From contig CM060314.1 of the NCBI GenBank assembly GCA_030674185.1, positions 28,349,115 through 28,413,114 on the forward strand: 64,000 nt of DNA. The letters run 5' to 3'. The position numbers and the translations under genes are program-made. The notes below the pieces were generated by a model that saw nothing but the letters and a program-made list of their open reading frames with translations, searched no databases and was not told the origin of the DNA. Below are positions 1 to 11,185 of this stretch, one piece after another; the stretch's first letter is position 1, and the number at the start of each line of letters is the position of its first letter. Origin of the DNA: Monoplex corrugatus (taxonomy: Eukaryota > Mollusca > Gastropoda > Littorinimorpha > Ranellidae).

Positions 1-486
1 ATTAATTTACTTATTTATTTATTGATTTATCTATTTATTTAAATGTGCACACTATAGTCATCTTTGACAGACAAGGGAAGCAACCCTGTCTTTAGTTGTC
101 TTAAAGGTATGCCCCTTGCAATACTTGTAAATAATTTGTTTTCTCCTTCTTCAAAGATTAGACAACTGTGTCTTAATGAAGATAACACTTCTTTTCATCT
201 GTTTTAGTGTCTGTTTCTGAAGGTTATAGGCTGACACCATCAGCATGTTGGAAACATTAAGATGGGTAGCTAGCAGGTCAATTTGAACGATTGGATTGAA
301 GTCAAGATATGGCTCAAATCCCCATTTCTATTGCACTTAGGTGATATTCTCTGTGCTCCTGAAGATAAACCGTTAAACATCAGTAGACATATATGGAGGA
401 AAATATTTGATATAAACGTAGAAAACAGTTGTTATTCTTAAGCTTAGTAGTGTAGACAGTGGACTCTGGAATTACTATTATTATTG

Positions 487-520
<34 letters not shown>

Positions 521-1990
521 CATCATTATTATTATCATTATGATGATCTTTATTGTTATTGGAAAGGGGGAGGCAGTGTTCAGACAGTAAAAATGAAGAT
601 ACATATGATCAGAAATAGGCCCTTATTACATCAGCCACTGTAACCTTGAAAAATCTTCATATGAAATATGACGTATCGTGCTTTGAGGTGAATAGTAGAC
701 TGTCACCACTGCGAAAACAGGCTGGTTTTCAATATTTTGAGAAATTGCGGAGAAAGAGGTGTTTAAACACCTTCCTCGAAAAGTGCTGATATTTTGGGTC
801 CATGTGACCTTGACGTTGGAGCCTTGCTTGTCAAGTTACGTTTTCACGAATCCTTAATGGTCCACACAACTTTGACCCACATGTGGTTAAGATCCAGCCA
901 TGAAGAATTGAGCTGGTAGATATGGGTAGAGTCAGTATGGAATCATCCGTGTGCAATGAATTCTTGTTAAACGTGTAAACTTCAGACTCTGTAAAGAGCT
1001 GAGAAAGTCGTGTTAACACATTTTAATCACAGGCAGACAAACAGACACACATGCAGACCACAGACATGCAAAAATCTGTCGATCTGTCTGTCTGTCTGTC
1101 TGTCTCTTCTCTCTCTCTTCCACACACACACACATACACAGACACATACACATGCGCACGCACGCACAGGCACATGTTTCCCTCACGTTGCAAAACCCCA
1201 CCCTTGAGAAAGAAAAAAAGAGAAAGAAAGAAAGAAAGAAAGAAGAAGAAGAAGAAAAAGAAGAAGAAAGATTACCAAAGAAGATGAATTTGCGAAAGAA
1301 AACTGCCTGAGAACTGATTCTAGGTCTTACGCTTTTTCAAACTAATGAAGAAAAAAACAAAAACAAAACAAACGAAAACAAAAAACAAAACAAAAGAAAA
1401 CAAAAACAAAACAAAAGAAATAAAACACACACCCACAAGGAAAGAAAAAGAGAGATTATTAATTGACAGAAATGAAACCTCTTTGAGAATTTTGTCTCAA
1501 TGTTTTGTTTATGTTTTCATGGGTGTAATTACGTGTACTAAACACGATTATTTAAGATAAGGCACAAACAAAACAAAACAAAAAAAACAGACTTGTTGCT
1601 TGTATGTTCGTATGCGTTGTGTACACTCACAATCCAGCACCGCTGCGCACAGCTAGTAACAGCACGAGTAATATGTAACTGTGGAACGATTCTTGTTAAA
1701 TGTGTGCCAGAAGTACAGCCCAATGGACTGTTACAAAGATTACATAAAAGTGTGTACAGTTGGATCCCCCAGTTATCATTGAATTAACATCTACAGAACG
1801 TTAATGAGGACTTTGTCGTTTATTGAGACCTCAGTGGACTTTCCCCAGTTTGGGTTACACGCTTAGCATATAAAGACATATCAAACTTCGAAAATATCAA
1901 TAGTTTTTGTAGTTCACCATTACGCAAACTGTTTTCAATCCACAAGGGAAGCAGTCATCTCTTCAGTTGTGTCAAAGTTGTGCCCTTTGT
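1..1990 (+). repeat. ~2 kb tandem repeat, copy A (possibly partial at left)
   Basis: First of three adjacent copies of a roughly 2 kb unit. The block around 171 (gtgtcttaatgaagataaca) recurs near 2190 and 4371. The block at 831-1019 recurs at 2836-3024, an offset of 2005 bases, almost without change. The unit carries an ATT-rich run (470-540), a CTGT/CACA microsatellite (1080-1160), a GA/GAA run (1205-1270) and an A-rich CAAAA run (1345-1425). Short reading frames inside (for example 831-1019 minus) are conserved only because the DNA is duplicated, and they resemble no protein I know. No gene is evident. The unit might be a large satellite or a non-autonomous element, and the sequence does not settle which. 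Confidence 0.8.
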
Positions 1991-3087
1991 GACGGTTGCA
2001 AAAACATTTTTATTTATTTATTCATTGATGTATTATTCATTAATTATTTATCAATTAATTTATTTTGTGCATGCTGCAGTCGTCATTGACCGACAAGGGA
2101 AGAAACCCTCTCTTTAGTTGTCTTAAAGCTATGCCCCTTGTAATACTTGTGAATACTTTTCTTCCGCTTCTTCAAAGATTAGAGAACGGTGTCTTGATGA
2201 AGATAACACTTCTTTTCATCGGTTTTAGTGTCTGTTTCTGAAGGTTTTGGGCTCACACTACCAGCATGATGGAAATATTAAGATGGGCAGCTAGCATGTC
2301 AATTTTAAATGTTGAAGGATTGGATTGAACTCAAGATATGGCTCAAATCCCCATTTCTATTGCACTTAGGTGATATTCTCTGTGCTCCTGAAGATAAACC
2401 ATTACACATCAGTAGACATATATGGAGGAAAATATTTGATATAAACGTAGAAAACAGCTGTTATTCTTAAGTTTATAAGTATAGACAGTGGACTCTGGAA
2501 TCATCATTATTATTCTTGCTGTTATTACTGTCATTATTATCATTATGATTATCTTTATTATTATTGGAAAGGGGGAGGCAGTGTTCAGACAGTAAAAATG
2601 AAGATACATATGATCAAAAATAGGCCCTTATTACATCAGCCACTGTAACCTTGAAAAATCTTCATATGAAATATGACGTATCATGCTTTGAGATGAATAG
2701 TAGACTGTCACCACTGCGAAAACAGGCTGGTTTTCAATATTTTGAGAAATTGCGGAGAAAGAGGTGTTTAAACACCTTCCTCGAAAAGTGCTGATATTTT
2801 GGGTACATGTGACCTTGACGTTGGAGCCTTGCTTGTCAAGTTACGTTTTCACGAATCCTTAATGGTCCACACAACTTTGACCCACATGTGGTTAAGATCC
2901 AGCCATGAAGAATTGAGCTGGTAGATATGGGTAGAGTCAGTATGGAATCATCCGTGTGCAATGAATTCTTGTTAAACGTGTAAACTTCAGACTCTGTAAA
3001 GAGCTGAGAAAGTCGTGTTAACACATTTTAATCACAGGCAGACAAACAGACACACATGCAGACCACAGACATGCAAAAATCTGTCGA

Positions 3088-3118
<31 letters not shown>

Positions 3119-4351
3119 CTCTCTCTTCCACACACACACACATACACAGACACATACACATGCGCACGCACGCACAGGCACATGTTTCCCTCACATTGCA
3201 AAACCCCACCCTTGAGAAAGAAAAAAAGAGAAAGAAAGAAAGAAAGAAAGAAGAAGAAGAAGAAGAAAAAGAAGAAGAAAGATTACCAAAGAAGATGAAT
3301 TTGCGAGAGAAAACTGCCTGAGAACTGATTCTAGGTCTTACGCTTTTTCAAACAAATGAAGAAAAAAACAAAAAGAAAACAAATGAAAACAAAACAAAAG
3401 AAAACAAAAATAAAACAAAAAAAAATAAAACATACACCCACAAGGAAAGAAAAAGAGAGATTACTAATTGACAGAAATGAAACCTCTTCGAGAATTTTGT
3501 CTCAATGTTATGTTTATGTTTTCATGGGTGTAATTACGTGTACTAAACACGATTATTAAAGATAAGGCACAAACAAAACAAAAACAAACAAAAAACAGAC
3601 TTGTTGCTTGTATACCTTGTGTATACTCACAATTAAACACCGCTGCGCACAGCTACTAACAGCACGAGTAACATGTATTTATACACTTGATCTTCTATCA
3701 CCGCTGGTGTTTTGTGCATTTTCTGCCAAGGCAGACGGCATATTATCATATGCTTGTAAATATTATGTCAGGATTTTTGCATATGTTTGTTTTACTTTTC
3801 CATCAAAGAATACTTCAAACACTATTTAACTTCATTTATAAATGGTATTTATATCGGCTCAAAACAAACTGGTTTCACTCAAATGCTACTACATCATGTT
3901 ACTACGCGCACGTCGATCTAAATATAGAACACGTAGCTTGTAAGATAGCTTCACGACGGCTTGATGGATCGAAGCTGTGTGTATTTCTGTCTCTGTGTAT
4001 GTCTATCTGTGACCAAACTAAATTTTTAAGAAAAATATTTTAAAAAGTGGACAAAAAAAAAGATAATTATGGAACGATTCTTGTTAAATGTGTGCCAGAA
4101 GTACAGCCCAGTGGACTGTTACAAAGATTACTTAAAAGTGTGTACATTTGGATCGGCCAGTTAACATTGAACTAAAATCTAAAGGACGTTAATGAGGACT
4201 TTGTCATTTATTCAGTGGATTTTTACCCAGTTTGGGTTACACGTTTAGCATAATAAAGATGTATCAAACTTCGAAAATATCAATAGTTTTTGTAGTTCAC
4301 CATTAGGCAAATTGTTTTCAATCTACAATGGAAGCAGTCATCTGTTCAGTT
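1991..4351 (+). repeat. ~2 kb tandem repeat, copy B with ~390-bp extra block
   Basis: Second copy of the unit, very similar to copy A from about 2090 onward. It contains a block at about 3677-4064 that is absent from copy A at the equivalent point near 1680, but is present in copy C near 5820-6084 and 8630-8750. After the block the shared sequence resumes with gaacgattcttgttaaatgt, as in copies A (1685) and C (8756). Copy A has therefore probably lost the block, or B and C share a variant unit. The junction with copy C near 4352 is abrupt. No coding potential is recognised. Confidence 0.75.
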
Positions 4352-6084
4352 GTGTCGTAATTACAGAACTGTGTCTTAATGAAGATAACACTTCTTTTCA
4401 TCGGTTTTAGTGTCTGTTTCTGAAGGTTTTGGGCTCACACCACCAGCATGATGGAAACATTAAGATGGGTAGTTAGCAGGTCACGTCAACTTTAATTTAA
4501 ATGTTGCAGGATTGGATTGAACTCAAGATATGGCTCAAATCCACATTTCTATTGCACTTTGGTGATATTCGCTTTGCTGCTGAAGATAAGCCTTCACACA
4601 TCAGTAGACACACAGAGAGGAAAATATTTGATATAAACGTAGAAAACAGCTGTTATTCTTACACATATAAATATAGAGAGTGAACTCTGGATTTTTTTAT
4701 TTATATTTATTTATCTATTGCTTTTGTTTGTTTATCTATCTATTTGTTTATTTAACTATTTATCTTTTTTGTATTTTTCATTTTATTTTATTATTCATTT
4801 ATTTTTGGAATGGAGGAGAAAGGATTCAGACAGTATAAATGAAAATATAGATGATCAAAAATGGACACTTATCAGTCACTGTAGCCTTGGAAAAAATTCA
4901 TATGAAATATAATGTATCGTGCTTTGAGGTCAATAGTAGATTCTCACCACTGTGAAAACAGACTAGTTTTAAATTTTGAGAAGTTGCTGAGAAAGTGCGG
5001 TTGATACACCGTCCCCAAAAAGTGCTGATTTTTTGGGTCCATGTGACACTTGACGTTGGAGCCTTGCTTTTCAAGTTACCTTTTCACGAATCCTCAATGG
5101 TCCACACACCTTTGACCCACATATGGTTAAGATCCAGCCATGAAGAACTGAGTTGGCAGTGTTGCGTGTAGTCAGTATGGAATCATCCCTGTGCAATAAT
5201 GAATTCCTGTTAAAGGAGTAATCTTCAGACTGTGTAAAGAGCTGAGAAAGTGGTGTTTACACATTTTTGTCACAGACAGACAGATAGACACATACAGACC
5301 ACAGACATAGGAAATCTCTCTCTCACTCTCTCTCTCTCTCACACACACACACATAGACACACACAAACTCGCGAGCGCGCGTGTGCACGCATGCACAGGC
5401 ACACATTTTCTTCCCAATGAAAAAAACGTCTCCCTTTTTTAATTAAAAGAAAAAGGTAAAGAGAAAGAAGAGAGAGAGAGAGAGAGAGAGATTCCAAAAG
5501 GAAAATGAGATTGCAAAAGAAAACTTCCTGAGAACTGATTCTAGATGTGCTTTTTCAATGAAATGAAGAAGAAGAAGAAAGAAAAGAAAGAAAAGAAGAG
5601 AGATTAGAAACACATAGAAATGACATCTACTTGTGAATTTAGTGTCAATCTTATGCTGTTGCTTTCGTAGTTTACGTATGTAACCGGACATGATTATTAA
5701 CGAAAAGGCACACACACACAAAAAATGGAAAAACAACCAACACTTCTACATGCATGAGCATATCAACATCGCTGCGCACAGCCACACACGTTATTTCATG
5801 GTAGTAACACATAGTTATACACTTGATACAGTGATCTTCTGTTACCGCTGGTGTTTTGTGCAATTTTCTGCCCACGCAGACGGCATATTATCATATGCTT
5901 GTAAACATCATGTCAGGATTATTGCATATATTTGTTTTACTTTTCTATCAAAGAATGTTTCAAACGCTATTTAACTTCATTTATAAATGGTATTTATATC
6001 GGTTCAAAACAAACTGGCCTCACTCGAATGCTACTACATCGTGTTACTACGCGCACGTCAATCTAAATATAGAACACGCATCTT
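4352..6084 (+). repeat. ~2 kb tandem repeat, copy C (left part)
   Basis: Third and most diverged copy of the unit. It begins mid-unit near gtgtcttaatgaag (4371) and keeps the same order of landmarks: the aaatatttgatataaacgta block (4622), the CA and GA microsatellites (5281-5490), and the extra block shared with copy B. It is interrupted near 6085 by a LINE, and its remainder follows at 8630. Matching copy B at 3920-3950 across the break shows the empty site. Confidence 0.75.
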
Positions 6085-6210
6085 TTCAGTTTAGTTTAGT
6101 AATAGGGACATAACACATTAGCCGTTTGGCTATTTCAAGTCCCATCATTTTTATTTTTATTTTCTCACACTCGTAGTCAAGGTCTGTCGCACGTCCAGTT
6201 TTTTGATGAT

Positions 6211-8035
6211 TCATTCATCATATTCGTATTTCAGTTCAATGTAATGTTTCCAATGGTCAAGCTGGTTTTTAAACGAGTTTGTGTTTTGTGCTCTTTTAAT
6301 TTCGTTTGGTAATTTATTCCACACATGTGCAATTCTATTTGTAAAATAATACTTTCTAATGTTAGTCTTGCAATATTCTATAAATATTTTATCAGTATTA
6401 TTTCTTGTTTTGTCATAATTTGTCAGTTTGAAAAATTCTGTTCTGTCTATATTGTTAAAAATCTTGAAACTTTGGATCAGATCTCCCCTCATTCTTCTTG
6501 CTTTTAAACTGGGTAAATTGAGTAATTCTAATCTTTCTCTATATGAATAATTTTGAAAACCATGAATTAATTTAGTAGCTCTTCTTTGTATCTTCTCTAT
6601 CAATGCTGACTGTCTTTTAAGACGTGGAAACCAAATAATGTTACCATACTCCAAATGAGGCCTCACAAAGCCTTTGTACAAATATAAAAATGTCTCCCTG
6701 TTTATGTATGAGAATGTTCTTTTTATGATTCCAAGCAACTTGTTTGATTTATTAACAACATTTTGAATGTGATTATCAAATTTGAGACTTTTATCAAATA
6801 TTACTCCTAAATCTTTTTCTTCTAAACATTCTATTATTTCACAGGTAATACCATCATTTATCATCGAATATTTGTTACATGGGTTATTTTTTCCTAAATA
6901 CAAGACTTTACATTTTGAAGCATTAAAGAAAAGATTCCAAGTTTCTGACCAATGGACCAATGTATCTAAATCCTTCTGCAATATACTATGATTAGAAGAT
7001 GTATTGTATATTTTAGTGTCATCTGCAAAGATCTTACAAAAACTATTAATTTTCTGAGGTAAATCATTTATGAAAATAGTAAAAAGAACAGGACCAAGTA
7101 TACTCCCTTGAGGTATACCACTCAGTATATTTAGAGTAATCATTTCCAACTCTAACTAACTGTTTTCTGTCTTTTAAAAAGTCTCTAATCCAAGCTAGTA
7201 ACTTTACCTGTAATTCCATAATACTGCAGTTTGATAAGCAATCTTTGATGCGGAACAGAATCAAACGCTTTTCTAAAATCCAAGTAAATAATATCTATAT
7301 TCTCTCCTTTACCCAATAGATTAGTAAAATAATTCATTACTTGTAATAACTGGGTAATGCACGATCTGTGTTGTCGGAAACCATGCTGACATTCTGTGTA
7401 AAGTTTACTTAAAGTCATGTGATCAACTATAACATCCCTTATTATAGATTTCAATACTTTGCATGGTACTGAAGTTAGGCTAACTGGTCTATAATTACCA
7501 GGATCACTTTTTGTACCCTTTTTGAACAAAGCTGTGACGTATGCATTCTTCCACTCTGTAGGTACTATTTCCCTTTCCAGCGATTTATTAAACAATATGC
7601 TGAGTGGAACAGATAGTTCTTTACTCAGTTCTTTTAAAATCCTCGGATGAATATTATCAGGTCCTTGAGCCTTATTTACATTTAACATCTTTAACTTATT
7701 TTCAACTGCCTCAGGTGTAACTGCCAAATCTGTTATTGTTTTGCCATCTGACCAGTTTGCTATATTTATAGATGGTAGATTTTCCAAGTTCTCTTTTGTA
7801 AATACACTAGCAATAGATTTATTTAAGGTATTTGCTTTATCAATGTCGGATAATGCAGTGTCACCATCAGCCTTAGTCAATGGGCTTATACCTACTTTTA
7901 CTTTGCACTTTGATTGCACATATTTCCAAAATCTTTTAGGGTTAAACTGACAGTCTTTTGCTATGTTTTTTTCATATTCTTTCTTTGCACGTTTAATTTC
8001 TTTGGTACAACTGTTTCTTATCGCTATATAATGTT
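6211..8035 (-). pseudogene. CR1-like ORF2 remnant: reverse transcriptase without endonuclease
   Basis: It would encode the RT that copies the LINE RNA at the target site. Three overlapping frames cover it. About 8035-7185 carries the linker (KEIKRAKKEYEKNIAKD, FWKYVQSK) and RT fingers with motif A, YLDFRKAFDSVPH. 7264-7064 is a short bridging frame with WIRDFLKDRKQLVRVGN. 7149-6211 holds motif B GIPQGSILGPVLF, motif C FADD, the thumb, and the C-terminal HVWNKLPNEIKRA motif that is common in CR1-like ORF2. The changes of frame near 7190 and 7150 are small indels. The + strand frames over this interval are antisense shadows. Confidence 0.85.
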
Positions 8036-8629
8036 TTCAGTTCTGCTCTTAATTCTTTTTTTTGGTAATCTTTCTGCAGGGGTATAGTCAGGATTTATAA
8101 AAATCCTGTCTTTATTGTCCTTGGCAATGACATCCTTGTTTATCTTGTATGCATTTTTTAAGATCTCCCTCTTCGTGTTCCATGAACGGACCTTTATCCT
8201 TAAAAGTCTTGGCCTGGACCCTCCCACTCTGCCTAGTCTTACTGGTTCTTCTATCTTTTTGTCTTGTAGATCGGACATATTTTGTCAACAATGTCCTGTA
8301 CTTTTTTCATGTCTTCCTGCTGTCTTTCTATGGAATCTGGCTTACTGCTCTCTGTCAGTCCAACAACAAGGTTCAAGTTACTTCAACTCCCTTTTCTCTT
8401 TCTCTTCCCTTTCCTTCATCTTTTCATCAAATTTTTGTTTACTATTTCTTCAATTTTCTGGTCCAGACAGACCCCAGTAGCACTTTCTACTTTCTTCAGT
8501 CTGTTCTCAACAGACTGGAACATGGATAGTAGTAAATCTATCTTTGCTTCCAGTGGCCCCCGTTTTTTTTTCCCACCAGATAGACAATCCGGACATACCC
8601 ACTGAATATTTATATTTCCCTCTGAGAGA
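8010..8629 (-). pseudogene. CR1-like ORF1 remnant with zinc-finger end and RRM-like C-terminus
   Basis: This is a broken ORF1, the nucleic-acid-binding protein of the LINE. It starts in the middle of a cysteine finger (WVCPDC, near 8590), passes through a coiled-coil-like stretch (SVENRLKKVES), and then changes frame. It continues as the basic C-terminal domain VRLGRVGGSRPRLLRIKV with the FINPDYTPAERLPKK motif near 8075. At the end an 8-A run appears one base too long. In the other frame the tail reads KKELRAELKTLYSDKKQLY, as expected for an ORF1 end. The frame that opens at 8643 uses repeat-copy DNA as its first codons, so it is not the native start. Confidence 0.7.
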
Positions 8630-8795
8630 AAAGATAGCTTCACGACGGCTTGATGGATCGAAGCTGTGTGTATTTCTGTCAGTATGTGTGTCTGTCCGTG
8701 ACCAAACTGATTAAAAAAGAATTAAAAATGGAAAAAAAATTGGTTAAGTGTGGAACGATTCTTGTTAAATGTGTGCAAAAGTACACACACAGACA
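8630..8795 (+). repeat. ~2 kb tandem repeat, copy C (right part after LINE)
   Basis: Continuation of copy C after the LINE. The segment agatagcttcacgacggc and the following text match copy B at 3942-4110, then the copy decays into CA-rich sequence after the gaacgattcttgttaaatgt block. This is the right flank of the LINE insertion. Confidence 0.75.
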
Positions 8796-9038
8796 CGCAC
8801 CTCAGTTTTGTCATATGAAACAATCTTTCCTGTCTTTTCAATTAAAACACAATCTAAAAAAGAAAGAAAAAAGCCCAGATAATTAAACTCACACACACAG
8901 ACGCACCCGCCCGCGTACGTGCTTGCGCTCATCTACATGAATATACATCAGAACGAATCGAACAAGAAATGAGTGTGTGTGTGTTCTCTTTATGATATCT
9001 TAATTATAGATCTCCTTCATATCTATTCATGTATTAGT

Positions 9039-9039
9039 G

Positions 9040-9103
<64 letters not shown>

Positions 9104-9512
9104 GAATATATATATACATGTGTATGTATGTATATATTTAATCTGTTTCTGTATCTGATATATAGATAGATATGTACAATAAATGTATGTATTTATATAT
9201 ACACACACGCCCGCATATATCTATACATATGTATATGTATATACATGCATATGTACACATATATACATACATACATGCATAAATCGTACACATCCATTCA
9301 TATATCAATTTGTATCATCTGCATATTTTTGGGGATGTAAGCCGGATCTGTGAAATGAATAGTTGAAGATATATAGTTTTCATACATATTTTGAATTGAT
9401 TAATTTAAGTTTTGTTTGGGTATATGAAGCACAGTTATCAAGGAAAAGAATGACTTCAATATATATATATATATATGTATATATATAGGCCTAATATATA
9501 TATATAGGCCTA
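9039..9512. repeat. AT/TA and TATG microsatellites
   Basis: Simple sequence: a long (TA)n run at about 9045-9105, TATG/TACA-type runs to about 9290, and a second (TA)n near 9458-9510. The region 8796-9512 shows no other feature. Confidence 0.9.
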
Positions 9513-10151
9513 CAGGGGGGGGGGGGGGGTGCAAAAGTAGGTATACAGAACTTTATGAAAAAAGAAAACATGTCGAATATTTATTGCATTTATAATACAA
9601 ACAAATGAATATTGCATATACATATAATAACAAGCACAGCCTTAATCCCTCAGATACTCAAACTGCTTGCGTCGGTATTCACACACTCCTCTAATCGAGA
9701 GCGGACACTCATGCACATTCTAGCACAAAGATCTTTATCAGCATCAATTTCTTGACAAGCCTGCAAGATGAACTGAATCATGTCATTAACAGTGTACGGC
9801 TTGCGTGCTAAAAGCCTTTCCTTTACATATACCCCCCAAAAAGAAGTCCATCTGTCTTCCAGTATTGTTTTAAAATCCATTTACGCTCCTTGTCTGTCAA
9901 ATTACCAGCCATGGTTAAATTAAATTGCCGCTTAACCTAAATTAAATTGCCTCTTTACCTGCAAAAAAAAAAAAAAAAAAAAAAAAAAAGTTAGGATAAA
10001 AGTACATGCATATTATTAGTTACGATAAAATATAATTAATGACACTGAAAATATCGAAAATAAGGCCAACTAACTTCATTTAAATCATTAAAATATTAAG
10101 CATTATAATAATGATATGATACTTACTGTATAGCTACTTTTGCACCCCCTG
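9513..10151 (-). mobile_element. Internally deleted Tc1/mariner-like transposon (639 bp)
   Basis: The ends are inverted repeats. The left reads CAG, a 15-G run, then TGCAAAAGTAG-G-TATACAG. The right, reversed, reads CAGGGGGTGCAAAAGTAG-C-TATACAG. Both ends abut TA (9511-9512 and 10152-10153), the expected target of this superfamily. Inside, on the minus strand, lies a C-terminal fragment of the transposase (9880-9650), followed by a long poly-A run (9962-9989 on the + strand). At about 640 bp it is well short of a complete element, so most of the transposase is lost and it can move only in trans. The left G run is expanded relative to five G on the right. Confidence 0.8.
9650..9880 (-). pseudogene. 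Tc1/mariner-like transposase C-terminal fragment
   Basis: The predicted peptide begins FKTILEDRWTSFWGVYVKER and continues with IQFILQACQEIDADKDLCAR and MSVRSRLEECVNTD. This pattern (FFLWGYxKxRVY, then an ACxEI region, then RRLEECI near the end) is the C-terminus of DDE-type transposases of the IS630/mariner group. The catalytic aspartates and the N-terminal DNA-binding domain are not in this copy. The identification rests on pattern recall and on the flanking inverted repeats, which agree with it. Confidence 0.7.
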
Positions 10152-10153
10152 TA

Positions 10154-10181
10154 TATATATATATATATAATATACGAATTA

Positions 10182-10212
<31 letters not shown>

Positions 10213-10403
10213 TATACAAATTAAATTTGCAATCAGATGGGTGGCTAAATGAGTCCAAAACCATTCGACCAATCGCAGCTCCTCATATTAATCGGTGCGG
10301 GATAGCAACATGCCTGAATGCTAACGAAGCTACTACTTAGTGATTTTGACAAATCTGATCACACAAATTGTTTATTGGTTTGATGATAATATAGAACGCC
10401 ACA
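10154..10403 (+). promoter_or_regulatory. Possible Kif3a 5' flank
   Basis: After an AT run (10154-10215) the sequence up to the proposed first exon is non-repetitive. It contains a CCAAT motif near 10268 (gaccaatcgc) and no clear TATA box in the 100 bases before the ATG. This is a tentative promoter/5' UTR assignment that depends on the first-exon call at 10404. Confidence 0.25.
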
Positions 10404-10409
10404 ATGCCG
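10404..10409 (+). CDS. Kif3a: Kif3a candidate exon 1 (Met-Pro)
   Basis: A proposed six-base coding exon: ATG CCG followed directly by a strong donor, GTGAGT, at 10410. The start context is cgccacaATG. KIF3A proteins commonly begin Met-Pro, and joining this exon to the next (20283) gives MPENTSMKEVDNVRVAVRCR in frame, aligning with the vertebrate N-terminus, which also starts MP and has about a dozen residues before DNVRV. The phase at both sides is 0. The intron would be 9.9 kb and contain the nested LINE cluster. The alternative is that translation starts at the in-frame ATG at 20295. The evidence is circumstantial because six bases plus a donor can occur by chance. Confidence 0.45.
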
Positions 10410-11185
10410 GTGAGTTGATATGGTGACTACTTTTTGACTGCTACTAATGTTGAAATAATGTACAATTCTGTTAATATTTCGTAAACGCTCCTGCATCCTG
10501 ATCTTCTCTGTCTCTTCATTTCTTCAATTCTTGTGTTTTGCCCCCTGACGACTCGATCATCGATGATTGTTGATAGTCTATATACTATAGTCTATAGTAT
10601 GTATTCGTCTGCTCTTGGGAGCGTTCGGAGTTCGTTCAAGAGGGATTCATCGCACTCGGATAAGATCATGATGCCCAGATCTCCCAATGATAATCTGGCA
10701 GACTCCTCGAGCTTGAGCAAAACCAGGGCAGTTTGCCTTGCATTTACTGATTTAGGATCTTGAAATTAGGAAGGAAACGGGACTGCTTTAGGGTAAGGCT
10801 GTTATCTCTATATAGTGATGGTGATAATAGCCAATTTTTAATCATGTTATTTTAGTAGGCCTGGGCCTATATTCTATATTCTAATTATTAATAATATTGT
10901 ATTACACACGAGCAGGGAATTAGCCTTTTGATATTTAAAACAAAACATAACTCTCTGGGATTTTACGTAAGGATAATCTGTAAGGTAATTAGTGGATTTT
11001 GAATAGGTGCCATATAATAGAGAAGGTCCAAGCTTGCAGTATAGACCCATGAGCTGGCGAGGTCCTGAGGTTCTGCTTAGTTTGTATCCTGTAGTTCTAT
11101 CACTGTTATTGGAACAGCCATGGCTACATTGTAATGGCATGTGTATCTGTATATCTCATCTTTTTAAAAAAAAAAAGGGATGTGA
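10410..11185. other. Putative Kif3a intron 1, unique sequence
   Basis: No convincing gene, RNA or repeat is seen here. Short frames at 10533-10763 (+) and 10874-11140 (-) show no recognisable motif. Confidence 0.5.

Larger units (their letters stand above)
6085..8629 (-). mobile_element. CR1-like non-LTR retrotransposon, 5'-truncated, endonuclease deleted
   Basis: A LINE in minus orientation that interrupts copy C of the tandem repeat. Reading right to left it has an ORF1 piece (8629 to ~8010), then the linker and reverse transcriptase of ORF2 (~8035 to 6211), then a short 3' UTR ending in an actaaact-type tail near 6090. The apurinic endonuclease that normally precedes the RT is absent: ORF1 runs almost directly into the RT linker. 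Several frame breaks make it inactive. The RT resembles the CR1 clade (KAQGPDNIHPRILKEL, NYRPVSLTSV, YLDFRKAFDSVPH). Boundaries are taken from comparison with copy B, and no clear target site duplication is seen. Confidence 0.85.

Noticed and set aside
380..604. Ile-rich minus-strand frame repeated at 2409-2609
   Set aside because: It arises from an ATT microsatellite and is preserved only because the 2-kb unit is duplicated.
8115..8605. Overlapping + strand frames of 107-126 codons
   Set aside because: Antisense shadows of the minus-strand LINE ORF1 remnant; composition is Phe/Ser-rich without motifs.
6081..8632. atctttt / aaaagat at the CR1-like LINE borders as a target duplication
   Set aside because: They are inverted, not direct, repeats, so they are not a target site duplication.
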